Shown here piece by piece: positions 23,352 to 33,526 of a DNA stretch of 64,000 nt (within the stretch, counting starts at the first letter, position 1; each line of letters starts with the position of its first letter). The translations under genes were made by a program, and so were the position numbers. Under the pieces are notes generated by a model. The model worked only from the letters and a program-made list of their open reading frames with translations, had not been told where the DNA came from and did no database searches. This DNA comes from Phymorhynchus buccinoides (taxonomy: Eukaryota > Mollusca > Gastropoda > Neogastropoda > Raphitomidae): the NCBI GenBank assembly GCA_017654935.2, contig CM065690.1, positions 4,761,425 through 4,825,424 on the forward strand, given 5' to 3'.

Positions 23352-23751
23352 GTAAAGGTAAAGATGTGCCACCCCCATGCATTTCTCGGTTAATTCGATT
23401 TTTCCGTTTGTGCCTGTTCTTACCATAAATAAAGCTGTATTTATAGGAACGATTTGTCAGCTAAAAACCTTTTTGGAATACTAAACCCTAGCCCTAAACC
23501 GAACCCTACCCCCCCACTGTGTACTGCAGTACACCTCGATTTGTTACAGTTGTGGTTTGTTGTGTGTTTCCCGTCTTATAGGGTGGGGGGTAGGGTTAGG
23601 TTTAGTGTTAGGGTTAGGGTTAGGGTTTAGGGAAAGGGTTAGTATAGCAAAAAAATGTTCCTTTAGCTATTTTTTCACCCATACAATACAGCGTTATGTA
23701 TGGTCAGAAAGGCAAAAACTAGCTAGCACTCAGGGCTTAAATGGTCTCAAT
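23352..23751. mobile_element. Foldback element F1 with TTAGGG-like spacer
   Basis: The left arm starts GGTAAAGGTAAAGATGTGCC and TCTCGGTTAATTCG. The centre holds the palindrome GTACTGCAGTAC flanked by CCCTA- and TTAGGG-rich stretches, and the right arm is the inverse but lacks the outermost bases. The element lies between two copies of AAAAATGGTCxAGAATCGG (23333-23351 and 23752-23770), which may be a 19-bp target duplication. Confidence 0.75.
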
Positions 23752-23907
23752 AAAAATGGTCAAGAATCGGTATTTTATTTTCGTTTTCGGTTGACACTTC
23801 ATTGACATGAAATTGTCCACAGTTGTTAATGAATAGTTCAAGGGCTGGAACCAGAACCACAGTTTATTGGGTAGAGCTGGTAGAAACGGATCAATGTGAA
23901 CATTTTG

Positions 23908-24543
23908 TTACACGCCCTGGATTCTTTTCCTCATGGCCTGAAAAAACGGTGGCCCCCCGAGGTGCTGCATGCGTAACTCGCAGTCTTCTACAGTCATGCG
24001 GAATCTGTCGCTGAACGCAGTACCTTCCACCATCAGCTCCAGCTTCTTCCCGGAGGGCCCCGCTGCGGTGATGTTCTGACAGAAGGAATCCACCTGGGTC
24101 CTCATCGCCTTGAACACCCTCACCTCCTCAGCGAACGAGTCGTCTTGCGCCTGGAGCTTTCGGTAGAACTCTGCACGGAAATGCCTGTACATCACGTAGT
24201 CATAGCGGAGGCGCTTGTCCATGTCCCGTTTCAGCTCCTCCGTGAAGTTGTAAGCCGGGCGTGGCTCGCCCACGTGGAACTTGGTGTAGATCATCTCCGG
24301 CAGTTTCCAGGAGAGCATCCTCTTAAGGAGGACCATGGACTCATCAAAGGCTTCAGTGAGCATCACCAGGTGGAAGACCCTGCTCAGGTTCTGGAGGACT
24401 GTGGGCAGATACTGAGGGTCTTCCAGTTTCGCGAAGTCCAGGCCGAACTGCCAGGGGTATCTACTATGCAGCCTGGTTTTCAACTGTTTAACTGAGCTGA
24501 AGCGTTCCGGGTCAGATAAGAAGGCCAGGAGAGGGTCAGTGGC
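23908..24543 (-). CDS. Galactose-3-O-sulfotransferase family, exon 3 (C-terminus)
   Basis: Following acceptor TGTTTCAG (24544-24551), 211 codons run to a stop at 23908. The exon starts ATDPLLAFLSDPERF and contains HLVMLTEAFDESMVLLKRML, the hallmark C-terminal motif of galactosylceramide/galactose 3-O-sulfotransferases, and a basic-aromatic region (RYDYVMYRHFRAEFYRKL). These Golgi enzymes move sulfate from PAPS to the 3-hydroxyl of galactose on glycolipids or glycans. The phase (0) joins exactly to exon 2 at 30413-30721. The full three-exon protein would be 508 residues, slightly long for the family because of a repeated stem. GAL3ST is recognised at family level only, not by subtype. Confidence 0.85.
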   Translation of the reverse strand, partial: ATDPLLAFLSDPERFSSVKQLKTRLHSRYPWQFGLDFAKLEDPQYLPTVLQNLSRVFHLVMLTEAFDESMVLLKRMLSWKLPEMIYTKFHVGEPRPAYNFTEELKRDMDKRLRYDYVMYRHFRAEFYRKLQAQDDSFAEEVRVFKAMRTQVDSFCQNITAAGPSGKKLELMVEGTAFSDRFRMTVEDCELRMQHLGGPPFFQAMRKRIQGV

Positions 24544-24561
24544 CTGAAACACTAGACACAT

Positions 24562-26400
24562 TGGAATGCTTGGTTTGCAGAAAAGGGAATCTTTCGAATT
24601 ACCATCGACCCCAGCACCCAGAGTTTCCTTAGTCCTCTAAAGACTGAGCAACAGGACTATGCGATCTACCTCATTATGATTCGATCAAGGTCCTGACTGG
24701 GTTCGACTGAGTCAGACTGATCGAGCAGGGTGGTATGCAAATTTGGTGAAACGTCACGACCTGCTGATCGAGTCACATGGGGCACAGCACATAGTTTGTC
24801 GCCGGCTTAAGAGCAATTGCCTGTTGTGTCACGCGCCAGGTGACAGCCATTTTTAAATAATTATAAATATTATAATCTTCTTTTTCTTTCTTTCTCTAGC
24901 TGCGTTTTGAGTAGCGTGTTTCAAGTGTATATATTAAAAGGAAAAAATAAAGGAAATAATAAAACAATCAAACCCTTTCGTTGCTTCCTCAGTTTCTCGC
25001 ACGCTGCATGCAGAGGGTCAACTTTATTACGACAACACAGTTCATTTTCTCTTTTCTTTGTCTTGTGTTTGGGAGGAGAGAAATCTAGTTTAGTTTTGAG
25101 TTCGGACTGTCAGAGGGCGGGTACAACTTTTTGACAGGGTGCAGGCAGTCTCAACTGTGAACCGGTTTCATTGCAATCTGGGAGGATCGATTCCCAGGGA
25201 CCTTGGGGCCTGGGCTGAACTTTTCAGTTTAGTTTTATCATCCTCATTACGACGGCGACAACGACTTAATCCCTCACCCCCTCATTACTGAGAGACTGAA
25301 GACAGGGAAGACAACGAGAAGCGAGTTGAAGACCAAGAAGGAGAAAGCCACCGCGTCCTTTGAAGGATCTTTCTCAGAGCCAGGCTGCCGTGGACAGGGG
25401 CCTGCCTGTGAAAGGAGAAGAAGAGCGAGTGTGGGAGAAGACCAGGAGAGCCTCGGGAGGAGGGCAGGACGACGGTAGTGAACGCCTGGGAGAGGGGCGA
25501 GGAGGGTCTGGCTGCCTGGAGGGAACCTGGAGCCGAGTCCCAGCTGCCGTCGTCCACTGGTTTCGTTTTCCCGTCAACCACCAGCGTGATGGTATGAATC
25601 GTTTATCCGAGCCTTCGTAGTATTGATTTCTGAAGATTGTTTCATAACCTCCGTTTATAAGTCGTGTGGGCAATATTAACATTCCTTCCCCTCACAACAC
25701 TATCTGAACCAACTTAGACGGAAAAAGTGCTGTCTCTATAGGGGATTTGAAGAATGAAAATATCACTTTTTTCCGTACAAACAATTCACCAATATTTTAT
25801 TTCCCGGATAGTACACTTGACACTTGGAGCTCAAGTGAAGTTATAGTGCGCTTGCACTACAAATGCACTTGTCGCAAGTGAAGTTATAGTGCTCGTGCAC
25901 TACAACTGCACTTGTACCGCTTTGGGTTGAGGGGAAGAAATGTTAATATTTCCGTTGTGTGTAGGCCTATTTATTTATAATGTAATGTAGTTTACAATAA
26001 TCATAATTATTCCTTTTCAGCGCTCTCCCTCCTCTGTCTTTCCTTCCGTTTTGGGCCGGCCACAGGGCTAAGGGAATCTGTGCGGTTTTGTTTGTCTATG
26101 TGTAATATGTGTTGGAGTGCGTGCATGCGTGTTGACATTCATCATTTCATGCTTTATTGTTCGTATGATGTAATAGTTCATAATAATAATATGGGAAACT
26201 TATATTTGATTATGAAGGGGTTTGCTTTCGTGTCTACGGTTTGTGTGTGTGTGCGTGCGTGCACGTGGTGTGTGTGTGTGTGCGTGCGTGCGCGCGCATG
26301 CACGTAAATTGAATCATAATGATTTAATGCTTTGAGTATGGAATAGTAATATATCAGGAAGGATTCAAGGCTCTTGAGTGAAATGTAAACTTTTCATGTA
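24562..26400. other. Intron 2 of the sulfotransferase: mostly unassigned
   Basis: Contains normal-complexity DNA with no recognised repeat over most of its length. Around 25285-25620 is a GC-rich stretch with open frames on both strands but no recognisable protein. At 25820-25915 a 60-bp unit with CACTTG/CAAGTG words occurs twice. GT-rich runs lie at 26240-26300. Confidence 0.5.
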
Positions 26401-26412
26401 AAGAAGAATTGG

Positions 26413-26545
26413 GTCCAGGACAATTCGCCCCCGGACAATTCGCCCCGTGGACAATTTGCCCCCGGATAATTCGCCCCCAAGGACAATTCGCCCCCGGACA
26501 ATTCGCCCCGAGGACAATTTGCCCCCGGATAATTCGCCCCCCTTG
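26413..26545 (-). repeat. GGACAATTCGCCCC tandem words
   Basis: At least eight copies of GGACAATTCGCCCC or close variants (GGATAATTCGCC, GGACAATTTGCC) lie head to tail with variable 1-4 base spacers. The same word in the opposite orientation fills 28147-28290. Confidence 0.9.
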
Positions 26546-26649
26546 CACCTTGCACACACACCTATACCCATATTAACACGCAAGACAAACACAAGGCACA
26601 TTCCAACTGCCTAACGTTTTCTTGCGCACGCACACTCACACACCACACT

Positions 26650-26700
26650 AACGCATGCACGCACGCACGCACGCACGCACGTACGCACGCACGCACTCAC
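26650..26700 (+). repeat. ACGC microsatellite
   Basis: (ACGC)n of about 45 bp. The region 26701-27085 has no gene. Confidence 0.9.
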
Positions 26701-27085
26701 ACATGAACAAACACAACTCATATAAGATTTTTTAAAAACATAAGCAAAAAGCCCACAATTATTTTTTGTCTATAGATTTATTCAAACATCACATTATTCA
26801 TATTCACACATGCTCACACAAAAAACACATAAAAAGGTCAACTCTTCTCCTCTCGAAGGGCCTTCCCCATTGCGGGAGAAGACTGCCCCCCGACCGGAGT
26901 ACGACGGGTGACCACGAAAGTACCCGCGGGGACACGCCCCCAACACCAATCCTTGGGGGTAGGGACTAAAAGAAAAATGTTCCTCTCGGGTAAGGTTGAA
27001 GATTTAGAATTGGGAGTACTGGGACGGATCAGAAAGTGGGGAAAGGTGTTGGGCACGGGCCCAAGAAAATGAAGTCAGCGGACAC

Positions 27086-27215
27086 CTGAAAAGGACACAT
27101 TGTAGCCTATCCCACGCAGATACGCTATGCAGTCTGGGGTCTGGCCATCGAACCGTTTCACCAGCGTCCTCACTCGCTTGTCGGTGTCCATGTAGTTCTT
27201 GCGCTGGCGTTGAAT
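27086..27215 (-). CDS. Possible exon, unknown family
   Basis: The open frame reads DIQRQRKNYMDTDKRVRTLV, then KRFDGQTPDCIAYLRGIGYN and VSFS, ending at donor TTTTCAG|GTGTCC (27085). Charged residues and coding-like composition support an exon. The acceptor is uncertain: GGGGCAG at 27217-27223 has a poor pyrimidine tract. It lies 560 bp downstream of the FLYWCH exon on the same strand and could be its next exon, within intron 2 of the sulfotransferase gene. The family is not recognised. Confidence 0.45.
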
Positions 27216-27299
27216 GTCTTGTCCTGCCCCAACTTGTGTTCTTTTTATTCTGGAAACATTTTCCTCCTTTTTCAGTGTCTCAAGAAATGTCCAGATGGT

Positions 27300-27322
27300 T
27301 GGATGGTGTGTGTGCGTGTGTG

Positions 27323-27354
<32 letters not shown>

Positions 27355-27622
27355 TGTGTGTGTGTGTGACAGAAAGACAGAAACTGAGGCAGAGAGAGGA
27401 AGAGAAATAGTTTAACTCACCTGAAGTCTTTTGTAACTATTCACGATTTGTTTTCTGTTTGCTTCATGTGAGTGTGAAAGATAGAGTGATGAAAAAGAGA
27501 GACAGAGAGAGAGACAGAGGGAGGGGGGAGAGAGTGAGAGAAAGAGGGGTGAGAGAGAAAGAAGAGAGAGAGAGAGAGAGAGAGACACACAAAGAGTTGT
27601 GTGTTTTGTGAGAGGAAGAGAG

Positions 27623-27679
<57 letters not shown>

Positions 27680-27770
27680 GGAGACAGAGAGAGGAGATGA
27701 GATGAGAGAGAGAGAGAGAGAGAGAGAACGAGAGAGAGAGAGAGAAAGGAAAGGGAGAGAGATAGTTTAA
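27300..27770 (-). repeat. TGCG run and long GA tracts
   Basis: (TGCG)n at 27320-27355, then imperfect (GA)n over 27480-27760. TAGTTTAACTCACCTGAAGT occurs on both sides of the GA block (27409 and 27764), so the exon donor region at 27776 has been duplicated. Confidence 0.85.
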
Positions 27771-27775
27771 CTCAC

Positions 27776-27921
27776 CTGAAGTCCTTGCATCGAGCTTTGC
27801 AAACAGGCCTTTTGATGCAGTGCCAAGCAATGGCTGCATCCGCTAGGTCCTTCTGTTTGTGGTAAGTGAAAGCATCCATGAATAACTTTCTATGTCCTTT
27901 TTCTGTCCAACGAAACTCCAT
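27776..27921 (-). CDS. FLYWCH-type zinc finger exon
   Basis: It starts at MEFRWTEKGHRKLFMDAFTY, continues HKQKDLADAAIAWHCIKRPV then CKARCKDF, and ends at donor TTCAG|GTGAGT. The order F..L..DAFTY...W.C...C.AR is the FLYWCH zinc-binding fold; its final histidine would lie in the next exon. FLYWCH domains bind DNA or protein and are common in MULE-derived and regulatory genes. The ATG has a weak context and may be internal. The exon sits inside intron 2 of the sulfotransferase on the same strand, so it is a nested gene or a domesticated transposon piece. Confidence 0.6.
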
Positions 27922-28146
27922 GGTTGACTTCTTTCTTTGACTGCACTGTACTTAGCTTTTCATTTGATTTAAATAGATTTGTTTGATCTGAATCTGTACT
28001 CACTACACACACGTTTCTGATTCTGTAGTCACTATAAACACATTTCTGATTCTGTACTCATATTTCATTCAGATACTGCATGTTCGTTTGTTTATCTATC
28101 TGTCTGTATGTGTCTCTCACTGATAGTCAGTATATTAGATGCATAA

Positions 28147-28290
28147 TGGGGGCGAATTGTCCGGGGGGCGAATTGTCCGGGGGGAGTTGTCCGGGGGCGA
28201 ATTGTCATCGAGGGCAACATGTCCAGGGGCGAATTGTCCGTGGCCAATTGTCCTCGAGGGCGAATTGTCCGGGGGCGAATTGTTCTGCTC
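28147..28290 (+). repeat. GGGGCGAATTGTCC tandem words, inverse of 26413-26545
   Basis: GGGGGCGAATTGTCC and variants (GGCGAATTGTCATC, GGGCAACATGTCC) fill 140 bp. It is the reverse complement of the 26.4 kb array, so the two form a loose inverted pair 1.6 kb apart. The region 28291-29336 shows no recognised feature. Confidence 0.9.
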
Positions 28291-29336
28291 CCAGAAGAAT
28301 TAACTGTTAGGCTGGCACTTTGTTTGGGGAAGTAATTGTAGTGTAGTTGTCGCCCCTTAGTTTCTCACCACCCCTCATCAACTTTAACCCCCCACATGTG
28401 ATTTGGAGAGACACTCATAAGGGTGTATATGCTTTCAGCGTTGATTTGGGTCCTTACGTGGACTTTGGACGTGTGGACCTGTCCTTGTGGAGGGAGCCGG
28501 ACCGGGTCCTGGTTCGAGCTCTGGAGACTGAGCAGAGTGGTGTCCTAGCCTCGTCTGGACCTCTGCTGGTTTTCCTTTGTCCTTGGGGGGACGGCCAAGG
28601 ATCATCATCTTCATCCTTCGTGTGCATCGTGGACAATGGAGAGGTTTTGTGAGCCTGTGTCTGTGGGGGTTGTGGGGGTGGTTGAGCGTGGACTGATTGA
28701 TGGTGCGACTAGTTCTTCGGGCCTTTGAGAACGAACTATCTGTGTGCAGTAATTGTGAGTTTATGTAGTTGTGGCATCAGTCCTTCATTGAGTCCTTTTT
28801 GTTCCCTCCTTCTTCCCCAGGTGACCCTGTAGGTTTTGTGTATTAAGATTGGTTGGGAAGGGAGGGTATTGTTTATAAATCTCTGGGGCTCGTCATCATC
28901 ATTCTATGTTCTTCTGTCTAAATAGCTTGGCCCGTTCTTGTCCTCACCCCACTCATTTCATTCTCTAAGATTTGTATATATTTGTTTATGTGTGTATGCA
29001 TGTGGAATAAATGTTTGTGTTGTAATTGTACTTCTTTGCCTGGACTGGTGTGTGCGAGGGGCGCGCTTGTGGACTTTGGTGTTCTTTCTTTATAACCTGT
29101 CCACTCTCGGGATGGATCCTCAGGGATGGATCCTGTGAGCGTGACACTGTGAGGACGTACAAATATCCACTACTTCGGCTTCAACTTCTAACTGCAAGTG
29201 GCTCTCATAGGAGTTTTGGACCTTGACAGTGAGGAACTCAAGCAGCGTAAATCGTTTTAACACGATTCCAGAGCAGCATGGGACTACTTTTTAATTGAAT
29301 TGTTTTTAGCATTATGTAGGGGGAGAATCGCTGAAT

Positions 29337-29765
29337 CGTACCTGTCGTGATATTTGTACCACCTGCTTTCCTGTCAAATGATAGAAGGTATTGAGGAGGG
29401 GGGTGAGGGGTCAATATTTGTGTGTAAAGTTTGGGCAGGGGAAGAGAAGTAGGCCTATTTTATTAATAACCAAAATGCGACAAAGTAGAATACCCTTTGC
29501 GAGGCGAATGCTATTTCATTTTGGCAACATTTGATGCTATTTTTGGTCATTTTTTGTTTTCTTATTCAATGCATCACTGCAAAGATTAAAACTTAGAATT
29601 CTACTAACAAAAAAATCTGTCAAGCCTGAGGGTCAGTGTTGCCCATTTTCTAAATTGAGCCTGTTTTATGTGACATCAAACTTTTGATGAGAAAATGACA
29701 TAAGAATTATTCTGACTTCACAAAGACTAAGTGGCACATTTAGAAGAAACAATGACCCGTAGTTT
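29337..29765 (+). repeat. Dispersed 500-bp repeat, second copy
   Basis: Shares ordered blocks with 21120-21640; some inner segments are missing here. The region 29766-30090 has no recognised feature. Confidence 0.75.
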
Positions 29766-30091
29766 TAAAGCAAGTCAAGCGCATCCAACCATCGAATCCC
29801 TGCCATAAAACTCCTGGTACGATAGCAGTAACTAGGTGATACCAATTACATAACAGGTCTTCAAATTCATATCTTTCAAAGGGAAACAACATGTTCGTGC
29901 TGTTCAGCCAAATGTGTCCACTTTATCTGTATCATCATACTTATAGTCCTCTACCAGCAGTATCCAATGTCTGCAAGTGTTATAGCTTTCGGATCCTCTG
30001 CTCTTGAGATAAAGATATCTATCCGTAGGTGGTACGAAATCAGTACGTCTCCTATAGAGAGCACAGTCATGCTGCTTGCTCCAACTACACC

Positions 30092-30119
30092 CCCCACCCC
30101 CACACACACACACACAACA

Positions 30120-30151
<32 letters not shown>

Positions 30152-30326
30152 CACAACCCCCCCCCCCCACACACACACACACACAAACACACACACCACA
30201 CACACACACACACGCACGCACACACACACACACAACACACACACACCACAACAACAATGCACGCGCGTCACGCACGCACACACACACACACGCACAACGC
30301 ACACACGCACGACACACGCGCACACA

Positions 30327-30367
<41 letters not shown>

Positions 30368-30410
30368 CACACACACACACACACACACACAACACACAAC
30401 ACACACACTT
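30092..30410 (-). repeat. CA-rich microsatellite touching the exon 2 donor
   Basis: (CA)n with C-runs and CG interruptions. Read on the gene strand, the intron begins GTAAGTGTGTGTGT, so the donor merges into the (GT)n. Confidence 0.95.
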
Positions 30411-30412
30411 AC

Positions 30413-30721
30413 CAGGAATTAATTTTGCAACTCGCAGTAGTAAAAGCTGGAAATGAAGCGCTGCAGAGGCTCCCGAACGATGCTGATGAGAATGGAGTCT
30501 CGTGGAAGGAAGAGCTTGAGGCAGCTCTCATTGAACGGCACGTGGTTGGTGATCATGTCGTAGTGACCCAGCGCACGAGGGGGGCGGGGTAAGTAGTGAC
30601 TCCAGTCGTACTTATTTCCCTGAACCCATTTAGGGCCATTGGGATTGGGCACGGTCAGGTTGTGTACCAAGGCGTAAAGGTTGAGGATGGTGGTCAGAGT
30701 TGAAGACCCCGTCTTGTGTGT
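30413..30721 (-). CDS. Galactose-3-O-sulfotransferase family, exon 2 (PAPS-binding core)
   Basis: Acceptor CTTTCCCAG and donor CCTG|GTAAGT bound 103 codons in phase 0. The exon opens with THKTGSSTLTTILNLYALVH: HKTGSST is the 5'-phosphosulfate-binding loop. It carries ILISIVREPLQRFISSFYY, the 3'-phosphate-binding Arg/Ser region. An in-frame TAA lies at 30421-30419, only two codons (TTC CTG) before the donor; without it the frame would run straight into exon 3. Unless this is a base error, the mRNA ends the protein before the C-terminal third. No other donor restores the frame. Confidence 0.85.
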
Positions 30722-31165
30722 CTGGGAAAGAGACAGTCAGTTCAGCTTAACAAAAAAACTTTATTGTCCTTTTTTAAGAAAAAAGTTTAAAATGGAAAAT
30801 GTTCTTTTGCAACACGTGCAGCAGATTATAATACATATACATTAAATCAAACTAAATGCGTTAAATCAAATATTTAAAACACACACACACCTACACACTT
30901 ACAATTTCAATTTCAATTTTCAATTTCAGTTTAATAATAATCCTTTGACCCCTCTTGGGGGCATGGAGGATAAACAGAATATAAAACAAGTGGCAACAAG
31001 CAAAAAATAAACACTCATCAAACAAACTAAGCTCCAGTCTATTGTTCAATCTGTCTCAGTTATGCCAAAACAAATGAAGGACGTTTCGATGGCTGCTTTT
31101 TTCTTTCTTGTTTTCTGATTGGTTGATATTTAAGTTAAGGGGGCGCAATTTCTGCTAATGCTTTA

Positions 31166-31393
31166 AACACACACACACACACACACACACACAACACACA
31201 CACACACGCAACGCAACGCAACGCAACGCAACGCAACGCAGTTATTTCATATAAGGCGATTTCCTTCTAAAGCAAGTTATTTGTCAGCAGATTATTCTTG
31301 GTTTAAATAACAGGATGAACAAAAGTTTTGTTTAGCTTATTCCTTTATCGTCATTAAAGATCATTTTTTGACTTGACTTTGACACACACACAC

Positions 31394-31450
<57 letters not shown>
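31166..31450 (+). repeat. CA and ACGCA microsatellites; start of a 70-bp direct repeat
   Basis: (CA)n at 31166-31207, six copies of ACGCA at 31208-31240, and (CA)n at 31382-31450. The segment 31241-31310 (TTATTTCATATAAGGCGATT onward) is repeated at 32703-32773. Confidence 0.9.
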
Positions 31451-31452
<2 letters not shown>

Positions 31453-31629
31453 CACCCCCATTTGTTGCTGTTTGCCAAAGAATTCATCTTAAAACAAATT
31501 CTGAAGCAGCGCCCAAGTGATTGTTTGCGGACTTGACTGATTTAGGCTATTATATTTGTTTATTCTCCAAGAACAACTCTAAATGTTCTCATATTCCTTG
31601 GATGTTAGCGAATTGATAAGACCTGTCCA

Positions 31630-32470
31630 GCCGCCGTGGTGTAGTGGTTAGCGTCGCGGACTACTGGCTGGGAGGTCTTGGGTTCGAATCCCATCAGAGG
31701 CGAGGGTTTTTTTTTCGGTCCTGGACCGACTCCTACCCAGAGTGAGTGGCTATGGGCTCAATGGGAAGACTGAAACCACACAGTCGAGTTTCATCCGCTT
31801 AACGGATGCGATTCTGAGAGTGTTGCTCTAATTTCAAGACCAACACTGCAGGTGTCTGTAGTTCTCGGGCCTGGTTAACGCCGGGATATCATTATGAAAG
31901 GAAGCGTAGAATACAGCCCTGCCATGCAGTCTCAGACCGATACGGAACTCCATAGCATCATCATCATCGTTATCATCGGCCTCATTTTCCATCAATCATA
32001 AAATTAAAAAATGTCTCAAATTCTGTGGCTTTGCATGCCCTGCTCTCATGGTGACCTCAGTTTCGGTTTCCAATCCAGTCTATGCCTTGGTGCGTTCGGG
32101 TCAAAGTCATGGGGATCAGTGTGTTCTGGGGAGCTGTCGGTGGACGGTCGTGGTGGCGCCCTCGGAGGAGGACCTCACTCACGCTGGCTCCGCGACTAAG
32201 AGAATAGTGTCGTCAGTAGGGGGCTTAGTAGGTGGTGTCCTGAACAGGCTCCACTGAACTCCACCGAAGTGACTCAGCAGCAGTGCAGTGTCTCCTCGGT
32301 TGGTTGCCTCCTGACGGCCTAACATAGATTCGCTCCCCTTGGACTGCTGGTCTCGGATTCTGCAACTTGAACAAACCGGGGTGTAGCTGCGAATTGGGAT
32401 TCGGAACGAGCGGCGTGGGAGCAACGCCACTGTACGGCCCAGAAGATGGGACAGCAGCAAAAAACAAAAA
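31630..32470 (+). mobile_element. Composite SINE of about 840 bp, plus-strand copy
   Basis: The tRNA-like head has an A box (TGGTGTAGTGGTTAGCG) and a B box (GGGTTCGAATCCC, 31680-31692). A body ends in CATCATCATCATCG-type repeats at about 31958-31975. A second 450-bp module follows, ending at CAGCAGCAAAAAACAAAAAG. Head, body and second module match 21105-20262 in order. Confidence 0.8.
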
Positions 32471-32702
32471 GACCTGTGTCTGACTTTTGAAAATGGTTTT
32501 CAACCATTTCAACAGTTTCATCAAAAAAACATTTTTTTGGTAGCGTATGGGTTAAGCGTTGCCTCAATCAATCTGATCCAACAATCTGTAGTTCCTCCCC
32601 CCCCCCCCCCTTCTGCGCCGACTTCCTTATCTTTTAAATATCCATATTGTTTTAAACCGATTACAAATAAACTTTTTTTTTCTTGGCCAAATACGACATT
32701 TT

Positions 32703-32773
32703 CTTTATTTCATACAAGGCGATTTCCTTCTAAAGCAAGTTATTTGTCAGCAGATTATTCTTGGTTTAAATAA
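32703..32773 (+). repeat. 70-bp direct repeat of 31241-31310
   Basis: The near-identical block ends in ATTCTTGGTTTAAATAA in both copies; the composite SINE lies between them. Confidence 0.85.
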
Positions 32774-32944
32774 TTGTTCTGAAGGTAATGCGTTCTACAG
32801 CTTTCAAACACGTACTTAATTAAAACTCATTTTATCTTCACTTTGATACAATGTTATATCCCTCGTGTGCCTGTGCAAGTGCCAGAAGTCGTAATACTCA
32901 TTGTTCTCTCTCACTTCAAACAAAACGACAACTGCCATACCAAC

Positions 32945-33526
32945 CTTTAAAAAGAAGACATGTTTCTTAGGTTTCAGCTCCGACGGTGATCGCGAACGAC
33001 TGTCCTTGCAAGAAGAGGGGGTCGCTGCTTCCGTACCGTCCAAGGCCAATAGCCGGGGGTAACAGGACGCGTCTTCATGACCCGTGGACTGCTTCCTGCT
33101 GACAGTAGCATCGTCCTCTTTGTCGTATACCCACACCCCAGACACATCTTCACTAGGCCCTTTGTTCTTCGTGGTAGGAATCAGTCCTGGAATTCTATGG
33201 AGCTGTCCGGAGACACTTTCTCTCTCAGGTGCATCTGTTGTAGGCCCGTTGTTCTTCGTGGCAGGAATCAGTCCTGGAATTCTATGGAGCTGTCCGGAGA
33301 CACTTTCTTTCTCAGGTGCATCTGTTGTAGGCCCGTTGTCCTTCGTGGCAGGAATCAGTCCTGGAATTCTATGGAACTGTTTGGAGACCCTTTCTTTCAG
33401 CTGCTGAAACGGGTTGTTGTTGTGGGCAGTAGGTAAGCTAACGGTCAGGGTGTAAGCAAGGAAGCAGAGGATGGCGAGAACAGAGCATACCAGCGTGGCT
33501 TTCAAAGTAGAGACCCTGCCTGCCAT
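32945..33526 (-). CDS. Galactose-3-O-sulfotransferase family, exon 1 (anchor and stem)
   Basis: The start MAGRVSTLKATLVCSVLAIL leads into a type II signal anchor (about residues 9-30). A stem follows with three copies of a 29-residue unit (core FHRIPGLIPATK or LHRIPGLIPATK; 87-bp DNA period near 33190, 33277 and 33364). The exon ends in KKHVFFLK at donor AAAG|GTTGGT (32944). Joined in phase 0 to THKTGSST of exon 2, it gives the family's HVFFLKTHKTGSST motif, which supports both exons. Anchor plus stem fits a Golgi lumenal enzyme. The stem repeats are unusual, and their expansion explains the extra length. Confidence 0.85.

Noticed and set aside
25285..25620. GC-rich ORFs on both strands
   Set aside because: No family resemblance, and splice signals do not agree with either frame.
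28347..28652. 101-codon ORF with WRDTHKGVYAFSVDLGP
   Set aside because: It is an isolated frame without splice context or recognisable motif.
31630..31710. Functional tRNA gene on the plus strand
   Set aside because: A and B boxes are clear but no proper 3' stem closes, and a second copy with the same long body exists.
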